Source: Zhenhengia yiwuensis (GTDB lineage Bacteria > Bacillota > Clostridia > Lachnospirales > Cellulosilyticaceae). Taken from it: a DNA stretch of 64,000 nt. Positions 53,051 through 62,336 of the stretch are shown piece after piece. The notes beneath the pieces were generated by a model. The model did not search any database and was not told the origin of the DNA. It worked only from the letters and a program-made list of their open reading frames with translations. A program made the position numbers and the translations under genes. How positions within the stretch are numbered: the first letter of the stretch is position 1; every line of letters begins with the position of its first letter. The stretch lies in the NCBI RefSeq assembly GCF_014384995.1, contig NZ_JACRSY010000022.1:1-64000 (forward strand), read 5' to 3'.

Positions 53051-54463
53051 TTATATACGTTTAAAACGTACTCCTTCTCTTGTATCTTCAATGAGCACAC
53101 CTTGTTCTTTAAGGAACTCACGAATTCTATCAGCTTCAGCAAAGTCCCTTGCTTTTTTAGCTGCTGTTCTTTTTGCAATATATTCTTGTACTTCATCATC
53201 AGATAAAGCATGTGCTTTTTCTTCACCTGATTCATAGATAAGACCAAGAATATTGACAAGCTTCATAAACTCATCATATACAGCTTGTGTAAAGTCTTTT
53301 GTAGCACCTTCTTTAGCATAAGTATTTGCAAATTTAACAAGTTCAAAGACAACGCTTATAGCATCTGCTGTGTTAAAGTCATCTTGCATAGCCTCATGGA
53401 ATTTAAATTCGAAACCTTTAAGTTCTTCTAAAAGAACAGTCTCCTCATTTGTTAAAGGTTCACCTTTTGCATGGATAAGGGCAAATTCTAAGTTAGACTT
53501 ACATGTTTTAATACGCTCTAACCCATTTTTTGCAGCTTCCATTAAATCATTGCTATAATTAAGTGGACTTCTATAATGAGCACTCAGCATGAAGAAACGT
53601 ACTGTATCATAACCGAATGCTTCACCTACATCTCTTAACACTTTAAAGTTACCAAGAGACTTACTCATTTTGTGATTATCAATATTAAGGAAGCTATTGT
53701 GCATCCAATAATTAGAGAATGTCTTTCCATTGGCCGCTTCACTTTGTGCAATCTCATTCTCATGGTGTGGGAACACTAAATCTTCACCACCAGCATGAAT
53801 ATCTATTGTCTCACCTAAGTATTTTTTACACATCGCAGAACATTCAATATGCCAGCCTGGTCTTCCCTCACTCCATGGACTTTCCCAGTAAGGTTCACCA
53901 TCTTTTTTAGGTTTCCAAAGTACAAAGTCCATAGGATTTTTCTTTTCCTGCGCAACTTCAATACGTGCACCAGCTTCAAGCTCATCTAATACTTTTTTAG
54001 AAAGCTTACCATACTCATTAAAGGCTGTTGTATCAAAGTATACTGTACCCTCTACCTCATAAGCAAAACCTTTTTGGATTAAAGTTTCGATCAATTTAAT
54101 AATACCGTCCATCTCTTCTGTTACACGTGGATGATGAGTTGCACGTTTTACATTAAGATTTTTAGCATCTTGAAGCGTCTCACTAATATACTCTTCCACA
54201 AGTTCTGTTGTACTGCGACCTTCTTCATTGGCTTTATTAATAATCTTATCATCTACATCTGTAAAGTTTTGAACGTAGTTTACATCGTAACCTATTGCTT
54301 CAAAATATCTTCTTACTGTATCAAATACGATATATGGTCTAGCATTCCCAATATGAATGAGATTATAAACTGTTGGACCACACACATACATACGCACCTT
54401 ATTTTCTTCAATAGGTTTAAAGGTTTCTTTTTGTTTTGTAAGAGTGTTATAAATTTTAATCAT
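53051..54463 (-). CDS. cysS: Cysteinyl-tRNA synthetase
   Basis: 470 residues. It has HIGN (37-40) in NLIHIGNARPYIVFD, MYVCGPTVYN with the first zinc ligand, GWHIECSAMCKKYLG, DLVFPHHENE and the KMSKS motif in HKMSKSLGNF. It charges tRNA-Cys. I start at 54463, where GGAAGAGAG stands before the ATG; the frame extends 30 codons into cysE. It overlaps cysE by eight bases. Confidence 0.94.
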   Translation of the reverse strand: MIKIYNTLTKQKETFKPIEENKVRMYVCGPTVYNLIHIGNARPYIVFDTVRRYFEAIGYDVNYVQNFTDVDDKIINKANEEGRSTTELVEEYISETLQDAKNLNVKRATHHPRVTEEMDGIIKLIETLIQKGFAYEVEGTVYFDTTAFNEYGKLSKKVLDELEAGARIEVAQEKKNPMDFVLWKPKKDGEPYWESPWSEGRPGWHIECSAMCKKYLGETIDIHAGGEDLVFPHHENEIAQSEAANGKTFSNYWMHNSFLNIDNHKMSKSLGNFKVLRDVGEAFGYDTVRFFMLSAHYRSPLNYSNDLMEAAKNGLERIKTCKSNLEFALIHAKGEPLTNEETVLLEELKGFEFKFHEAMQDDFNTADAISVVFELVKFANTYAKEGATKDFTQAVYDEFMKLVNILGLIYESGEEKAHALSDDEVQEYIAKRTAAKKARDFAEADRIREFLKEQGVLIEDTREGVRFKRI

Positions 54464-55217
54464 TTCTCTCTTCCTTTCCTTCGTAATGATCTTTTCTATA
54501 GTTTTCACATACTTCTTTTCCGGTGCAGTTAGGCACAGTGCAGTGATGATCATGAGACATCATCGATGTATGAATATGTGTTATACTTTCTATTTGCCCG
54601 AGTTTCTTCTCTAATACTTCTATTGTATTTTTAAGCTTACAGATTTCCATTTGAATAGGGTCTGGTACTTTAACCTGATCAAGCTGCTTACATGGATTGA
54701 CTCTTTGACCTGCTACTTTTACAACTCTTCCTGGAATACCTACTACAGTAGAATCTTCTGGTACTTCTTGAAGGACTACTGCATTGGCTGCAATACGTGA
54801 ATTATCGCCAACTTTAAAAGGTCCTAATACTTTAGCACCTGTACTAATCATTACATTGTTACCGATAGTAGGATGCCGCTTGCCGTGATCTTTCCCTGTA
54901 CCGCCTAATGTAACACCATGATAGATGGTAACATTCTCACCAATTTCACAAGTTTCTCCTATAACAACACCCATACCATGATCGATAAATAATCCTTTAC
55001 CAATAGTAGCTCCTGGATGAATCTCAATACCCGTAAGTCCTCTACCTAATTGTGAAATGAGTCTTGCTATAAAAAAATGATCTTTTTTATAAAGCTTATG
55101 CGCTATTCTATGGAATAAAAGTGCATAAAAACTAGGATATAAAAATACTTCTGCTGACTTTTTAATGGCCGGGTCACGTTCTTTAATAACTTCGATTTGC
55201 TCTTTAATATAGCCCAT
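54456..55217 (-). CDS. cysE: Serine O-acetyltransferase with a Cys/His-rich tail
   Basis: 253 residues. The N-terminal helical region is followed by a left-handed beta-helix of hexapeptide repeats (IEIHPGATIGKGLFIDHGMG, GVTLGGTGKDHGKRHPTIGN, VLGPFKVGDNSRIAANAVVL). It makes O-acetylserine for cysteine synthesis. It ends in an unusual tail (THIHTSMMSHDHHCTVPNC, GKEVCENYRKDHYEG) that could bind metal. Start at 55217, with GGAGATGAG before it. It is the first gene of the T-box operon. Confidence 0.9.
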   Translation of the reverse strand: MGYIKEQIEVIKERDPAIKKSAEVFLYPSFYALLFHRIAHKLYKKDHFFIARLISQLGRGLTGIEIHPGATIGKGLFIDHGMGVVIGETCEIGENVTIYHGVTLGGTGKDHGKRHPTIGNNVMISTGAKVLGPFKVGDNSRIAANAVVLQEVPEDSTVVGIPGRVVKVAGQRVNPCKQLDQVKVPDPIQMEICKLKNTIEVLEKKLGQIESITHIHTSMMSHDHHCTVPNCTGKEVCENYRKDHYEGKEERND

Positions 55218-55249
55218 AACTCTCATCTCCTTTATTTTTAAATGTACAT

Positions 55250-55495
55250 AAAAAAACTCCCCTCTATAATCAGAGGCGAGTTATACGCGGTTCCACTCTG
55301 TTTAAAGCACCTAAGTATGCCAGGTACTCTATCTCAATGGCTTTAACGCAGCTTATACGTTCTATACTACTTTCTTTCGCATAGAAAGCTCCAGAATGCA
55401 CTTCATATAGTTCTTCATAACACACTTCCAGCCATGATGTGTCTCTCTAGAATAAAGCTTCTATATTACTCTTTCCTTCATTGCTTTTCCTTTAT
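55250..55495 (-). promoter_or_regulatory. T-box riboswitch (cysteine) in front of cysE-cysS
   Basis: On the minus strand the leader contains the conserved T-box core AGAGTGGAACCGCG (55301-55288), which pairs with the uncharged tRNA acceptor end. A terminator AACTCGCCTCTG / AGAGGGGAGTT with a T run follows at 55284-55250. Stem I starts with a GAAGGAAAGAGTAA-type segment near 55479-55466. The specifier codon I read is TGC (55400-55398) in GAAGTGCATTCTGG, which is a cysteine codon followed by A, as expected. Uncharged tRNA-Cys should stabilise the antiterminator and switch on the operon. The T-box call is strong; the specifier position is by inspection. Confidence 0.9.
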
Positions 55496-55655
55496 AAATT
55501 TTAATTATACATTTCAGTATATGATACTTTCATATTATAATGCATAAAAAGAAGGGTTTCAACTGATATATGAATCATTATATTAAAAGATTAGATTTTC
55601 GTGCTTATTTTACTATAATATAAAAAGTATAAAAATATAAGAAAGAAGGTACTTT

Positions 55656-56339
55656 ATGTCTAATACTTCATTACATATTTTAAATGGGCAATGTCTATAT
55701 GATTACCTTGAAACAAATAATCTTTTTAAAGAAGGCATTTATATTCCTTTTAATGAGGCTATGTGCGTCGGTAAAGTCACTGATCTACCTTTTACATCAT
55801 CTTTTATAGCCAAGAGACCTCGTGTACATCATATTACTGCTTCAGACTATGAAGCTATTACACTCAATCCCCTTGCACCTCTTTTACAAACTGACTTAAA
55901 TAAACATTTTGATGAAATCCATCTTTACTTTGATCATGATATGTTCTGCCAAATGAATCTACTTACCCTATTAGCTTATCTAGATACTATGCACTTTACA
56001 GGCAAGGTCAACTTTCATCTTATCTATACAGATTTTATCAACAAGGACTTACAAACTATCCAGATTTATCCACTTTCTTGTTCAGGTTATGCAGATATTT
56101 ATAAAAAAGTTTTTATGAAAAAAGAAATCCCTTCCGCCCCTTTAATGCCTGTTCTTCAAAAAGGCATAAGGCTCTATCTTAATACCTTTGATGATGACTG
56201 GGAAGTTCTCACTTTTATCAAAGAGCATAAAAATTTATCTGATCGAAAACTGGCAGCTTTATTACTCCAAACCTTTACAGCCTATGGATTAGGAGATGTA
56301 CAGTATCTAGATCTTATTAACAAGGTCCGTCTTAATTAA
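55656..56339 (+). CDS. DUF1835-like protein
   Basis: 227 residues, no signal peptide or membrane helix. SLHILNGQCLYDYLETNNLF, YIPFNEAMCVGKV, EIHLYFDHDMFCQMNLLTLL and a late helical part KNLSDRKLAALLLQTF fit the DUF1835 domain family (LHI-x-NG opening, C/D-x-D-xFC-x-NLL). Function unknown; related proteins often occur as single genes in Firmicutes. Convergent with the Ere-like gene, with a hairpin at its 3' end. Confidence 0.6.
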   Translation: MSNTSLHILNGQCLYDYLETNNLFKEGIYIPFNEAMCVGKVTDLPFTSSFIAKRPRVHHITASDYEAITLNPLAPLLQTDLNKHFDEIHLYFDHDMFCQMNLLTLLAYLDTMHFTGKVNFHLIYTDFINKDLQTIQIYPLSCSGYADIYKKVFMKKEIPSAPLMPVLQKGIRLYLNTFDDDWEVLTFIKEHKNLSDRKLAALLLQTFTAYGLGDVQYLDLINKVRLN

Positions 56340-56359
56340 CATTAAGACGGACCTTGTTA
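56318..56359 (+). terminator. Terminator-like hairpin at the end of the DUF1835 gene
   Basis: TAACAAGGTCCGTCTTAAT / ATTAAGACGGACCTTGTTA, a 19-bp perfect stem with a TAAC loop, overlapping the stop codon. A strong T run is lacking. Confidence 0.65.
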
Positions 56360-56412
56360 CAGCCTTTCTATTTCCTTTGCTTATCTCTTACATCTATAAA
56401 GATAGAATATCA

Positions 56413-57672
56413 CTATTTCTCTATATGAGTTGGAGTGGCCTCTTTTACCATAATCATCCCATCATAGCTTGTATCAGGTACTAAAATTAACGTATAACTC
56501 ATCTTTAGTAATTTTTGCCACTCATTAAATTCAGAACCTATATTAGCCATAGACTGTGAATGTTCAAGAATAGCTTTTAATTCTGGATGAGTTTTTGCCT
56601 TTTCAAAATCTAAGAAGTACATATTATGAGGTAAATCCATAAACTGCTCTATAAGTGTATTGTTATTTTTGAGTGTAAAATGCTTCGCCTCTCCTTTTGA
56701 GTTATTGGCTCTAAAAGTACTTTGGTAAAAGTCTGTTCCTATAGCATAGTAAGCATCTCCAAATTCATCAAATAAACGGCTCCCCATAGTCGTATAAGAA
56801 AGCCCTGATTTAGACTTTGTAATATGTCCATTGTGACCTGTAATAAAAAGTTTCTCATCTTCTTCATACTCTAAAATCCATTTCACCTTCTGAGTCATAT
56901 AAGTATCTCTTGTCTGTGAATAATTAGCTTTTCCTAACTGCAACGTTGCATTTTCTTTAAGACACTGAGCATATTGAAGGGCTAAGGTGTATTCTTTTTC
57001 ACTGGTCTCTTTTATATAAATAGCCCTATTCTCACTCATTTCCATCATTAAGGTATTTAGCTCTGATAAGGCGTATTCTATCTTTTCCTTAGCTTGTGTG
57101 TAGACTGTCGCATTATTTAAGTCAGCTAATTTTTCTTCATAGGATTTAGCGAGCTTCTCATCTATTTGACCTAAATAGCTTAGGAGTCCCTCTTTACTAT
57201 AATCATATCTTTGCATATCAAATCCGTAAAACTTAATCTTTTCATCATCTGTTACACCCTGATTATAGTTATGCATCCACTGCACCAAATTTTCCATTTC
57301 CTGCGTACGGTAAATTTCAAACCCAATGGCCTCTACTGCTTCTTTAGCAGTTCCTTCACCTGTTAGTATATAATCATTCACTTTCTGGCAACCTCCAAAG
57401 TCGCCTTCTATAGCAAAGATTTTACAGCCATTATGCTCTAATACTGCTTCAAAAACCTCTTGTTTCAACACCTGGAATTCTGAATTACCATGTGTTGCTT
57501 CCCCAAGCCCTATAATCTTCACATCATCTGGGACCTTAATAGCTTCAATATCTGTAACATACTGCATCATATTCTCTACTTTTTTAGCTTCTGTCTGCAT
57601 AGCACATCCTGTAACAAGACAAGCCGTAATACTTATACTTATTAATCCCTTTATCAAACTTCTCATTTTCAT
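56413..57672 (-). CDS. Erythromycin-esterase-family lipoprotein
   Basis: 419 residues. A lipoprotein signal (SITACLVTGC) is followed by an erythromycin-esterase fold (Ere/PF05139). It has GLGEATHGNSEFQVLKQ with the catalytic E and H, then FAIEGDFGG and the later ITGHNGHI. Ere enzymes open macrolide lactones, and other members have unknown targets. It is encoded 14 bases after the bceB-like gene, in the peptide-resistance operon, so this secreted form may act on the same antibiotic as the transporter. GGGGGAG before the ATG. The exact substrate cannot be read. Confidence 0.8.
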   Translation of the reverse strand: MKMRSLIKGLISISITACLVTGCAMQTEAKKVENMMQYVTDIEAIKVPDDVKIIGLGEATHGNSEFQVLKQEVFEAVLEHNGCKIFAIEGDFGGCQKVNDYILTGEGTAKEAVEAIGFEIYRTQEMENLVQWMHNYNQGVTDDEKIKFYGFDMQRYDYSKEGLLSYLGQIDEKLAKSYEEKLADLNNATVYTQAKEKIEYALSELNTLMMEMSENRAIYIKETSEKEYTLALQYAQCLKENATLQLGKANYSQTRDTYMTQKVKWILEYEEDEKLFITGHNGHITKSKSGLSYTTMGSRLFDEFGDAYYAIGTDFYQSTFRANNSKGEAKHFTLKNNNTLIEQFMDLPHNMYFLDFEKAKTHPELKAILEHSQSMANIGSEFNEWQKLLKMSYTLILVPDTSYDGMIMVKEATPTHIEK

Positions 57673-57686
57673 TTTTTCTCCCCCTT

Positions 57687-59666
57687 TTACTCTACAATTT
57701 TGTAATAATTTCTTGCTGTAAGGCTATAAACAAATGTATATAAGACACTAAATATAAGAACTGTTACAATAAGACATCCTATAAATAACATACTATTTTC
57801 AAATCCTAATATAGCTAACATTTTAAGGATAATTTTAGAAGCTACCATAACATGAATAAAGGCTACTATAACAGGTAGGAAGAATACAGCAATGACTTGG
57901 GAACGTATAACCTTTCTTACCTCCTCCTTACTCATACCTACTTTTTGAAGAATCTTAAAACGCTCCTGATCATCATAGCCTTCAGAAATCTGCTTATAGT
58001 AAATAATTAAAGCTGTTGCCATACTAAAAAGAAGCCCAAGGAAAATCCCCACGAATAAAAGTCCACCATACATCATCTGATAATCTGCTCTTGTAAATCG
58101 CTCGGATGCTACAGCAGCATTGATAAATCCTGCCTGTTCTAGTTCATTCTCTATAGCTTTCATGAGCTCATAATCACTCTTTTTATTGGCATTTGTATCA
58201 AATCCATAGACATAAGAAAAATCAGATTGACTCTCTACTTTTCGCTCTAAACTTTGGTAGATTTTTTGGATAACCTCTTCACTTTCTACAACGAAAATAT
58301 ATCTTTGTATAATGCTTGACTGAAACATCTTACTTATTTCCACTTCTTCAAGCTGTTTTTTAATCAAAAACTTATCTTCTCCAAATTTTACACTATCTCC
58401 TTTAAGCTTATTCCCTTGTTCATATACAAGTACTTCTCCTGGCTGTAAAACTTCACTTTGTTCTTCTAAAGTATTATAAACATCAAGTGGTATAAGTCCT
58501 ACACCACTGAGATCATCAAAATTAAATCCATTTTTTAAAGGCTCTTTAAAGCACTTACCATCATATTCAAGCATCAAATAATGAATCTACTGAGTATAAA
58601 TATTGGACATCTCAATACCTAATTGATCACATACTTTTTGGATAACCTCTTCTACTAAAGGTATTTGCTCCTTTGTGATTTGTTCTACTACGGTCATCAT
58701 TTCTCTATCATATTGACTTTTAATAATTCCATCTACACCTACAGCAATACTAGAAGTAGCAGAAAGCATAATAAGTACTGCTGTTGTTAGTATACAAATA
58801 TTAGCAAGCCCTACCGCATTTTGTTTCATACGATAAATCATGCCTGAAAGTGTGATAAAGTTCGGATTTCTATAGTAAAGTCTTTTATTCTTTTTCAGCG
58901 CTTTTAATACGATAATACTGCCTCCTATAAATAGGGCATAGGTTCCTATCATAACTAAGATAACGGCTAATAAGAAAGTATCTATTGCACTTACTGGAGA
59001 TTCTATTTGTAAGGCAGTAACATAACCACTACTTAAACTCATTATCCCTATAAGGGTGAGTAACCATCTTGATCTAGGCTCTTTCTCCCCTGCTCGTGCT
59101 TTTTGTAAAAGTTCCATAGGATTAGCTCTATAAATCTGCACTATATTCCATATTAAAATAGTACTATATATACCTATAAACACTAGACAGGTTAGACTAA
59201 TAGATTGCATAGGAATCTCAAATCCCGAAGGCACTTCAAAATCAAAGATTTTTAATAGAATAAGAAGCATCATTTTGCTAAAAGCAATTCCAACTATTAA
59301 GCCTCCCACTATGCTTGCCATGCCTATGACAAATGTTTCAATACTTAAGACTTTAGCAATGTGTTTCTTGTCCATACCTAGTATGTTAAAAAGTCCAAAT
59401 TCTTTTTGTCTACGTTTAATTAGAAAACTATTGGTGTAGAAAAGAAAAATTCCAGCAAATAACCCTACTACACCCACTCCTAGTGTTAATACATACTGAA
59501 TACTTACACCATCATTCATCTTTCCTAATGTTTCACTAATGCTTAGAAACTGAATGATATAAAACATTACTACGGTACAGACTGAGGCTATCATGTAAGG
59601 CCCATAGGTTTTAGCATTCTTTTTAATATTCCTTATAGCCATTTTAAGATAGAACTTATTTCCCAT
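57687..59666 (-). pseudogene. bceB: bceB-type ABC permease interrupted by one in-frame amber codon
   Basis: The minus strand encodes an N-terminal part of 359 residues (59666-58590), a TAG at 58589-58587, and then 299 more residues in the same frame (58586-57690). Joined, they make a 659-residue protein of the normal BceB length and topology: about seven membrane helices, a large extracellular domain, then three helices (MYGGLLFVGIFLGLLFS and on). The TAG lies early in the extracellular domain. The second part could restart at TTG (58577) or ATG (58574), but no ribosome binding site stands there. BceB permeases sense and remove peptide antibiotics such as bacitracin. It starts at 59666, overlapping bceA by 11 bases. 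Confidence 0.82.
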
Positions 59667-60423
59667 TAAGTTCACCACCTGTCGCAAGAAGTGTAAGGGT
59701 ATCTGCTATCTTGTGATACATTTCTTCCTTACTCATTGCCCCCTTATATATTTGATGAAAAACTTCTCCATCTTTGATAAAAAGTACACGTTTAGCATGA
59801 CTTGCTGCTTTCGTACTATGTGTTACCATAAGTAAGGTCTGCCCTTCCTCATTAATTTCTTCAAATAGTTTCAGTAGTTCATCTGTAGCTTTAGAATCTA
59901 GGGCTCCTGTTGGCTCGTCAGCCAGTACAATTTGAGGGTTTGTAATAAGTGCTCTGGCTACAGCACACCTTTGTTTTTGTCCACCAGATAGTTCATAGGG
60001 ATACTTTTCTAATAAATCCTTTATACCAAGCTTCTTAACCAAAGGTGCAAGCCTGCTTTCCATCTCCTCCACCGTTTTATCTGATAGAACAAGTGGTAAG
60101 AAAATATTATCTTTTACAGAAAAAGTATCTAGTAAATTAAAATCTTGAAATACAAAACCTAAATGTTCACGTCTAAAGGCTGCCAGTTCCTTCTCTTTCA
60201 TTCCCTCTATACTTTGTCCATTTAACAAAATCTTGCCACTTGTAGGTCTATCAAGTGTAGCTAAAATATTAAGGAGAGTTGTTTTCCCTGCCCCAGACTC
60301 CCCCATAATGGCTACATACTCTCCCTTTTCTACCGAGAAACTTACGTTAGATAGAGCTATAACTTGGCTTCCACCAAAACGTGTTTGATATATTTTTTTT
60401 AAGCTTTTTGCTTCTAATAACAT
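59656..60423 (-). CDS. bceA: BceA-type ABC transporter ATPase
   Basis: 255 residues. Walker A GESGAGKTT, signature LSGGQKQRCAVARAL, Walker B IVLADEPTGALD and switch His in VTHSTKA are all present. The HLGFVFQDFNLL segment is typical of Bce/LolD-like exporters. It powers the bceB-encoded permease. AGGAGG before the start. Transcribed from a promoter within the terminator of bceRS. Confidence 0.92.
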   Translation of the reverse strand: MLLEAKSLKKIYQTRFGGSQVIALSNVSFSVEKGEYVAIMGESGAGKTTLLNILATLDRPTSGKILLNGQSIEGMKEKELAAFRREHLGFVFQDFNLLDTFSVKDNIFLPLVLSDKTVEEMESRLAPLVKKLGIKDLLEKYPYELSGGQKQRCAVARALITNPQIVLADEPTGALDSKATDELLKLFEEINEEGQTLLMVTHSTKAASHAKRVLFIKDGEVFHQIYKGAMSKEEMYHKIADTLTLLATGGELNGK

Positions 60424-60469
60424 GATGATCTTTCCTCCTAAGCATTTTCTTGTCTCTAGTATAATAAAA

Positions 60470-60510
60470 AAGAGAAATGCTCCGCCATTTATATAGCTTA
60501 CATTTCTCTT
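60470..60510 (-). terminator. Terminator of bceR-bceS
   Basis: On the minus strand AAGAGAAATG (60510-60501) pairs with CATTTCTCTT (60479-60470), followed by TTTTATTAT. The loop of about 21 bases contains the -10 of the bceA promoter, so the -35 abuts the upstream arm. Confidence 0.75.
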
Positions 60511-60515
60511 GTCAA
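60488..60515 (-). promoter_or_regulatory. Promoter of bceA-bceB
   Basis: On the minus strand TTGACA (60515-60510), a 16-base spacer, and TATAAA (60493-60488). A BceR-type inverted repeat lies two bases upstream of the -35. The promoter overlaps the bceRS terminator. Confidence 0.65.
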
Positions 60516-60517
60516 CC

Positions 60518-60531
60518 TTACACTTTTGTAA
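60518..60531. promoter_or_regulatory. BceR-type binding site
   Basis: TTACACTTTTGTAA matches the inverted repeat TNACA-N4-TGTAA described for BceR-like response regulators, and the wider CCTTACACTTTTGTAAGG is palindromic. It sits immediately upstream of the -35 of bceA. Confidence 0.7.
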
Positions 60532-60538
60532 GGGCTAC

Positions 60539-61546
60539 TTATTCAATCATTCTCTCTATCATCTCAAGATTAATGAAAACTTTTGTACCCTTTCCTACTA
60601 CAGATTCTATTTTAATCGTATGTGATAATCTACTTAAGATTTTTTTGCATAAATAAAGCCCAATACCTGTAGACTTCTTATGCATATGTCCATTATAACC
60701 TGTAAAACCACTTTCAAAAACACGCGGTAAATCTTCCTCCTGAATGCCAATACCAGTATCTTCTATAACAAGTGTATACTTCTTGTCTTCATCCATATAA
60801 ATAGAAATACTTCCTCTTTTAGTATACTTTAACGCATTGGATAACACCTGCTCTATTACAAAAAGTAGCCATTTTTCATCTGTCAATACCCAAGTATCTA
60901 CACATTCATAATGAAGTGAAATCTTCTTTCTAATAAAACTTCCAGCATATTTATGTATGGCCTGCTTAATAATAGAGTCTAAATTTTGCCTTTTTAGAAC
61001 AAGGTCTGTACACATATTCTCCATCCGCATATAATGTAATACGATTTCAACATACTCTTCAATTTTAAAAAGCTCTGCCAAAAGCTCTACTGCATCCTCT
61101 CCTTCCATAGTCTGCAGCATCAGATTCATCCCTGCAATGGGCGTCTTAATCTGGTGAACCCATAAAGTAAAATATTCAAGCATTTCCCGTGCTTTAGCAT
61201 CTGCTGAAGATAAATCATCCCTTCTTGCTTTGTCTATTATCGTAACAATTTGATTATAATCTACTTCTATCTGATTCCTAAAAGAAGGTAACTGCTCAAT
61301 CATACTTTGTGCATGCTTTTTAATATTCATAAGCTTTTCATGCTTTTTACAAAAGCTATAAAAACTTTCTACAAAGAAAATACTTCCTAAGACGAGGCAT
61401 AATATCATTGCATAATATACTATTTCCGCTGGTACATTATATAAGAAAGGAAGCATGATAAAAATAGTGCTAAACACACTTAGCATCATAATAAGTCTCA
61501 TATGGCACTTTAAATATATTTTTAAGTACCCCATAAATTTCCTCAT
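60539..61546 (-). CDS. bceS: BceS-type intramembrane-sensing histidine kinase
   Basis: 335 residues. Two N-terminal membrane helices (about 18-34 and 42-60) with almost no extracellular loop are followed by a short linker, the H-box with His131 in LWVHQIKTPIAGMNLM, and the ATPase domain (EQVLSNALKYT, IEDTGIGIQEEDLPRVFESG, TGIGLYLCKKIL). Kinases of this kind do not sense drugs themselves but read the activity of the partner ABC permease. It overlaps bceR by four bases. The start may be at Met1 or at Met5, where GAGGAA is better placed. Confidence 0.9.
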   Translation of the reverse strand: MRKFMGYLKIYLKCHMRLIMMLSVFSTIFIMLPFLYNVPAEIVYYAMILCLVLGSIFFVESFYSFCKKHEKLMNIKKHAQSMIEQLPSFRNQIEVDYNQIVTIIDKARRDDLSSADAKAREMLEYFTLWVHQIKTPIAGMNLMLQTMEGEDAVELLAELFKIEEYVEIVLHYMRMENMCTDLVLKRQNLDSIIKQAIHKYAGSFIRKKISLHYECVDTWVLTDEKWLLFVIEQVLSNALKYTKRGSISIYMDEDKKYTLVIEDTGIGIQEEDLPRVFESGFTGYNGHMHKKSTGIGLYLCKKILSRLSHTIKIESVVGKGTKVFINLEMIERMIE

Positions 61547-62214
61547 CTTATCCTATACCCCACGCCTTTTTGTGTCACAATGAAGTTTACTATACCTATT
61601 TCCTCTAACTTTTTACGTAACCTTGTTACATTAACTGTAAGTGTATTATCATCAATATAATGATCGGATTCCCATAAACGCTTTATAATAGCATCTCTTG
61701 ATACACACTTACCTGCCTGTTCCATAAGCACTATCATAATTTTTCCTTCATTCTTAGTGAGCCCTACAGTCCTGCTCTCATAAGTTATACTTAAATTATC
61801 CTTATCTAAAATAACGCCCACATGTTCAAGTAATGCACTTTGCCCTGCAAAATCATAGCTACGTCTTAGTAAGGCCTGTATTTTAGAAATAAGCACATTA
61901 AGATCAAAAGGCTTAGCAATAAAATCATCTCCTCCCATATTCATAGCCATGACAATATTCATATTATCTGCTGAAGAAGAAATGAACATTATAGGAACTT
62001 TCGATACCTTTCGAATCTCTGTACACCAATGATACCCATTATAAAAAGGTAAGGAAATATCTAAAAGTACAAGATGTGGTTTAAACTGCACAAAAATAGG
62101 AATTACTTCCTTAAAGTCCTCTATACGTAACACCTCATATCCCCATGCCCTCGCTTGCTTCTCTATGGCTTTAGCAATGATTTCATCATCTTCTATAATC
62201 AGCACTCTAAACAT
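61543..62214 (-). CDS. bceR: BceR-type response regulator
   Basis: 223 residues. The receiver domain has the phosphorylated Asp52 in VLLDISLPFYNG. The OmpR/PhoB winged-helix domain (about 130-223) includes NEGKIMIVLMEQ and HYIDDNTLTVNVTRLRKKLE. It activates bceAB through the inverted repeat at 60518-60531. A TATAAT-like box at 62270-62265 probably belongs to its promoter. Confidence 0.92.
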   Translation of the reverse strand: MFRVLIIEDDEIIAKAIEKQARAWGYEVLRIEDFKEVIPIFVQFKPHLVLLDISLPFYNGYHWCTEIRKVSKVPIMFISSSADNMNIVMAMNMGGDDFIAKPFDLNVLISKIQALLRRSYDFAGQSALLEHVGVILDKDNLSITYESRTVGLTKNEGKIMIVLMEQAGKCVSRDAIIKRLWESDHYIDDNTLTVNVTRLRKKLEEIGIVNFIVTQKGVGYRIR

Positions 62215-62294
62215 TTTCTATCCGTCCTTATCTTACTCATTTATGCCTCAAGCATAACATACTTATTATAAAAGCTACAATACTTGTACTATAA

Positions 62295-62336
62295 TAAAAA
62301 ATCTCATCTTAATTAAAATTAAGATGAGATTTTTAC
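62295..62336 (-). terminator. Terminator of ispF
   Basis: AAAAATCTCATCTTAATT / AATTAAGATGAGATTTTT with a very short loop, directly after the ispF stop. Confidence 0.88.

Noticed and set aside
55250..55495. A SAM or other riboswitch in front of cysE
   Set aside because: The conserved AGAGTGGAACCGCG element and the adjacent terminator identify a T-box; no SAM-box features are seen.
57687..58577. Separate second permease gene starting at TTG
   Set aside because: It lies in the same frame as the first half, with only the TAG and three codons between. It lacks a ribosome binding site and completes a BceB of normal length, so it is the same interrupted gene.
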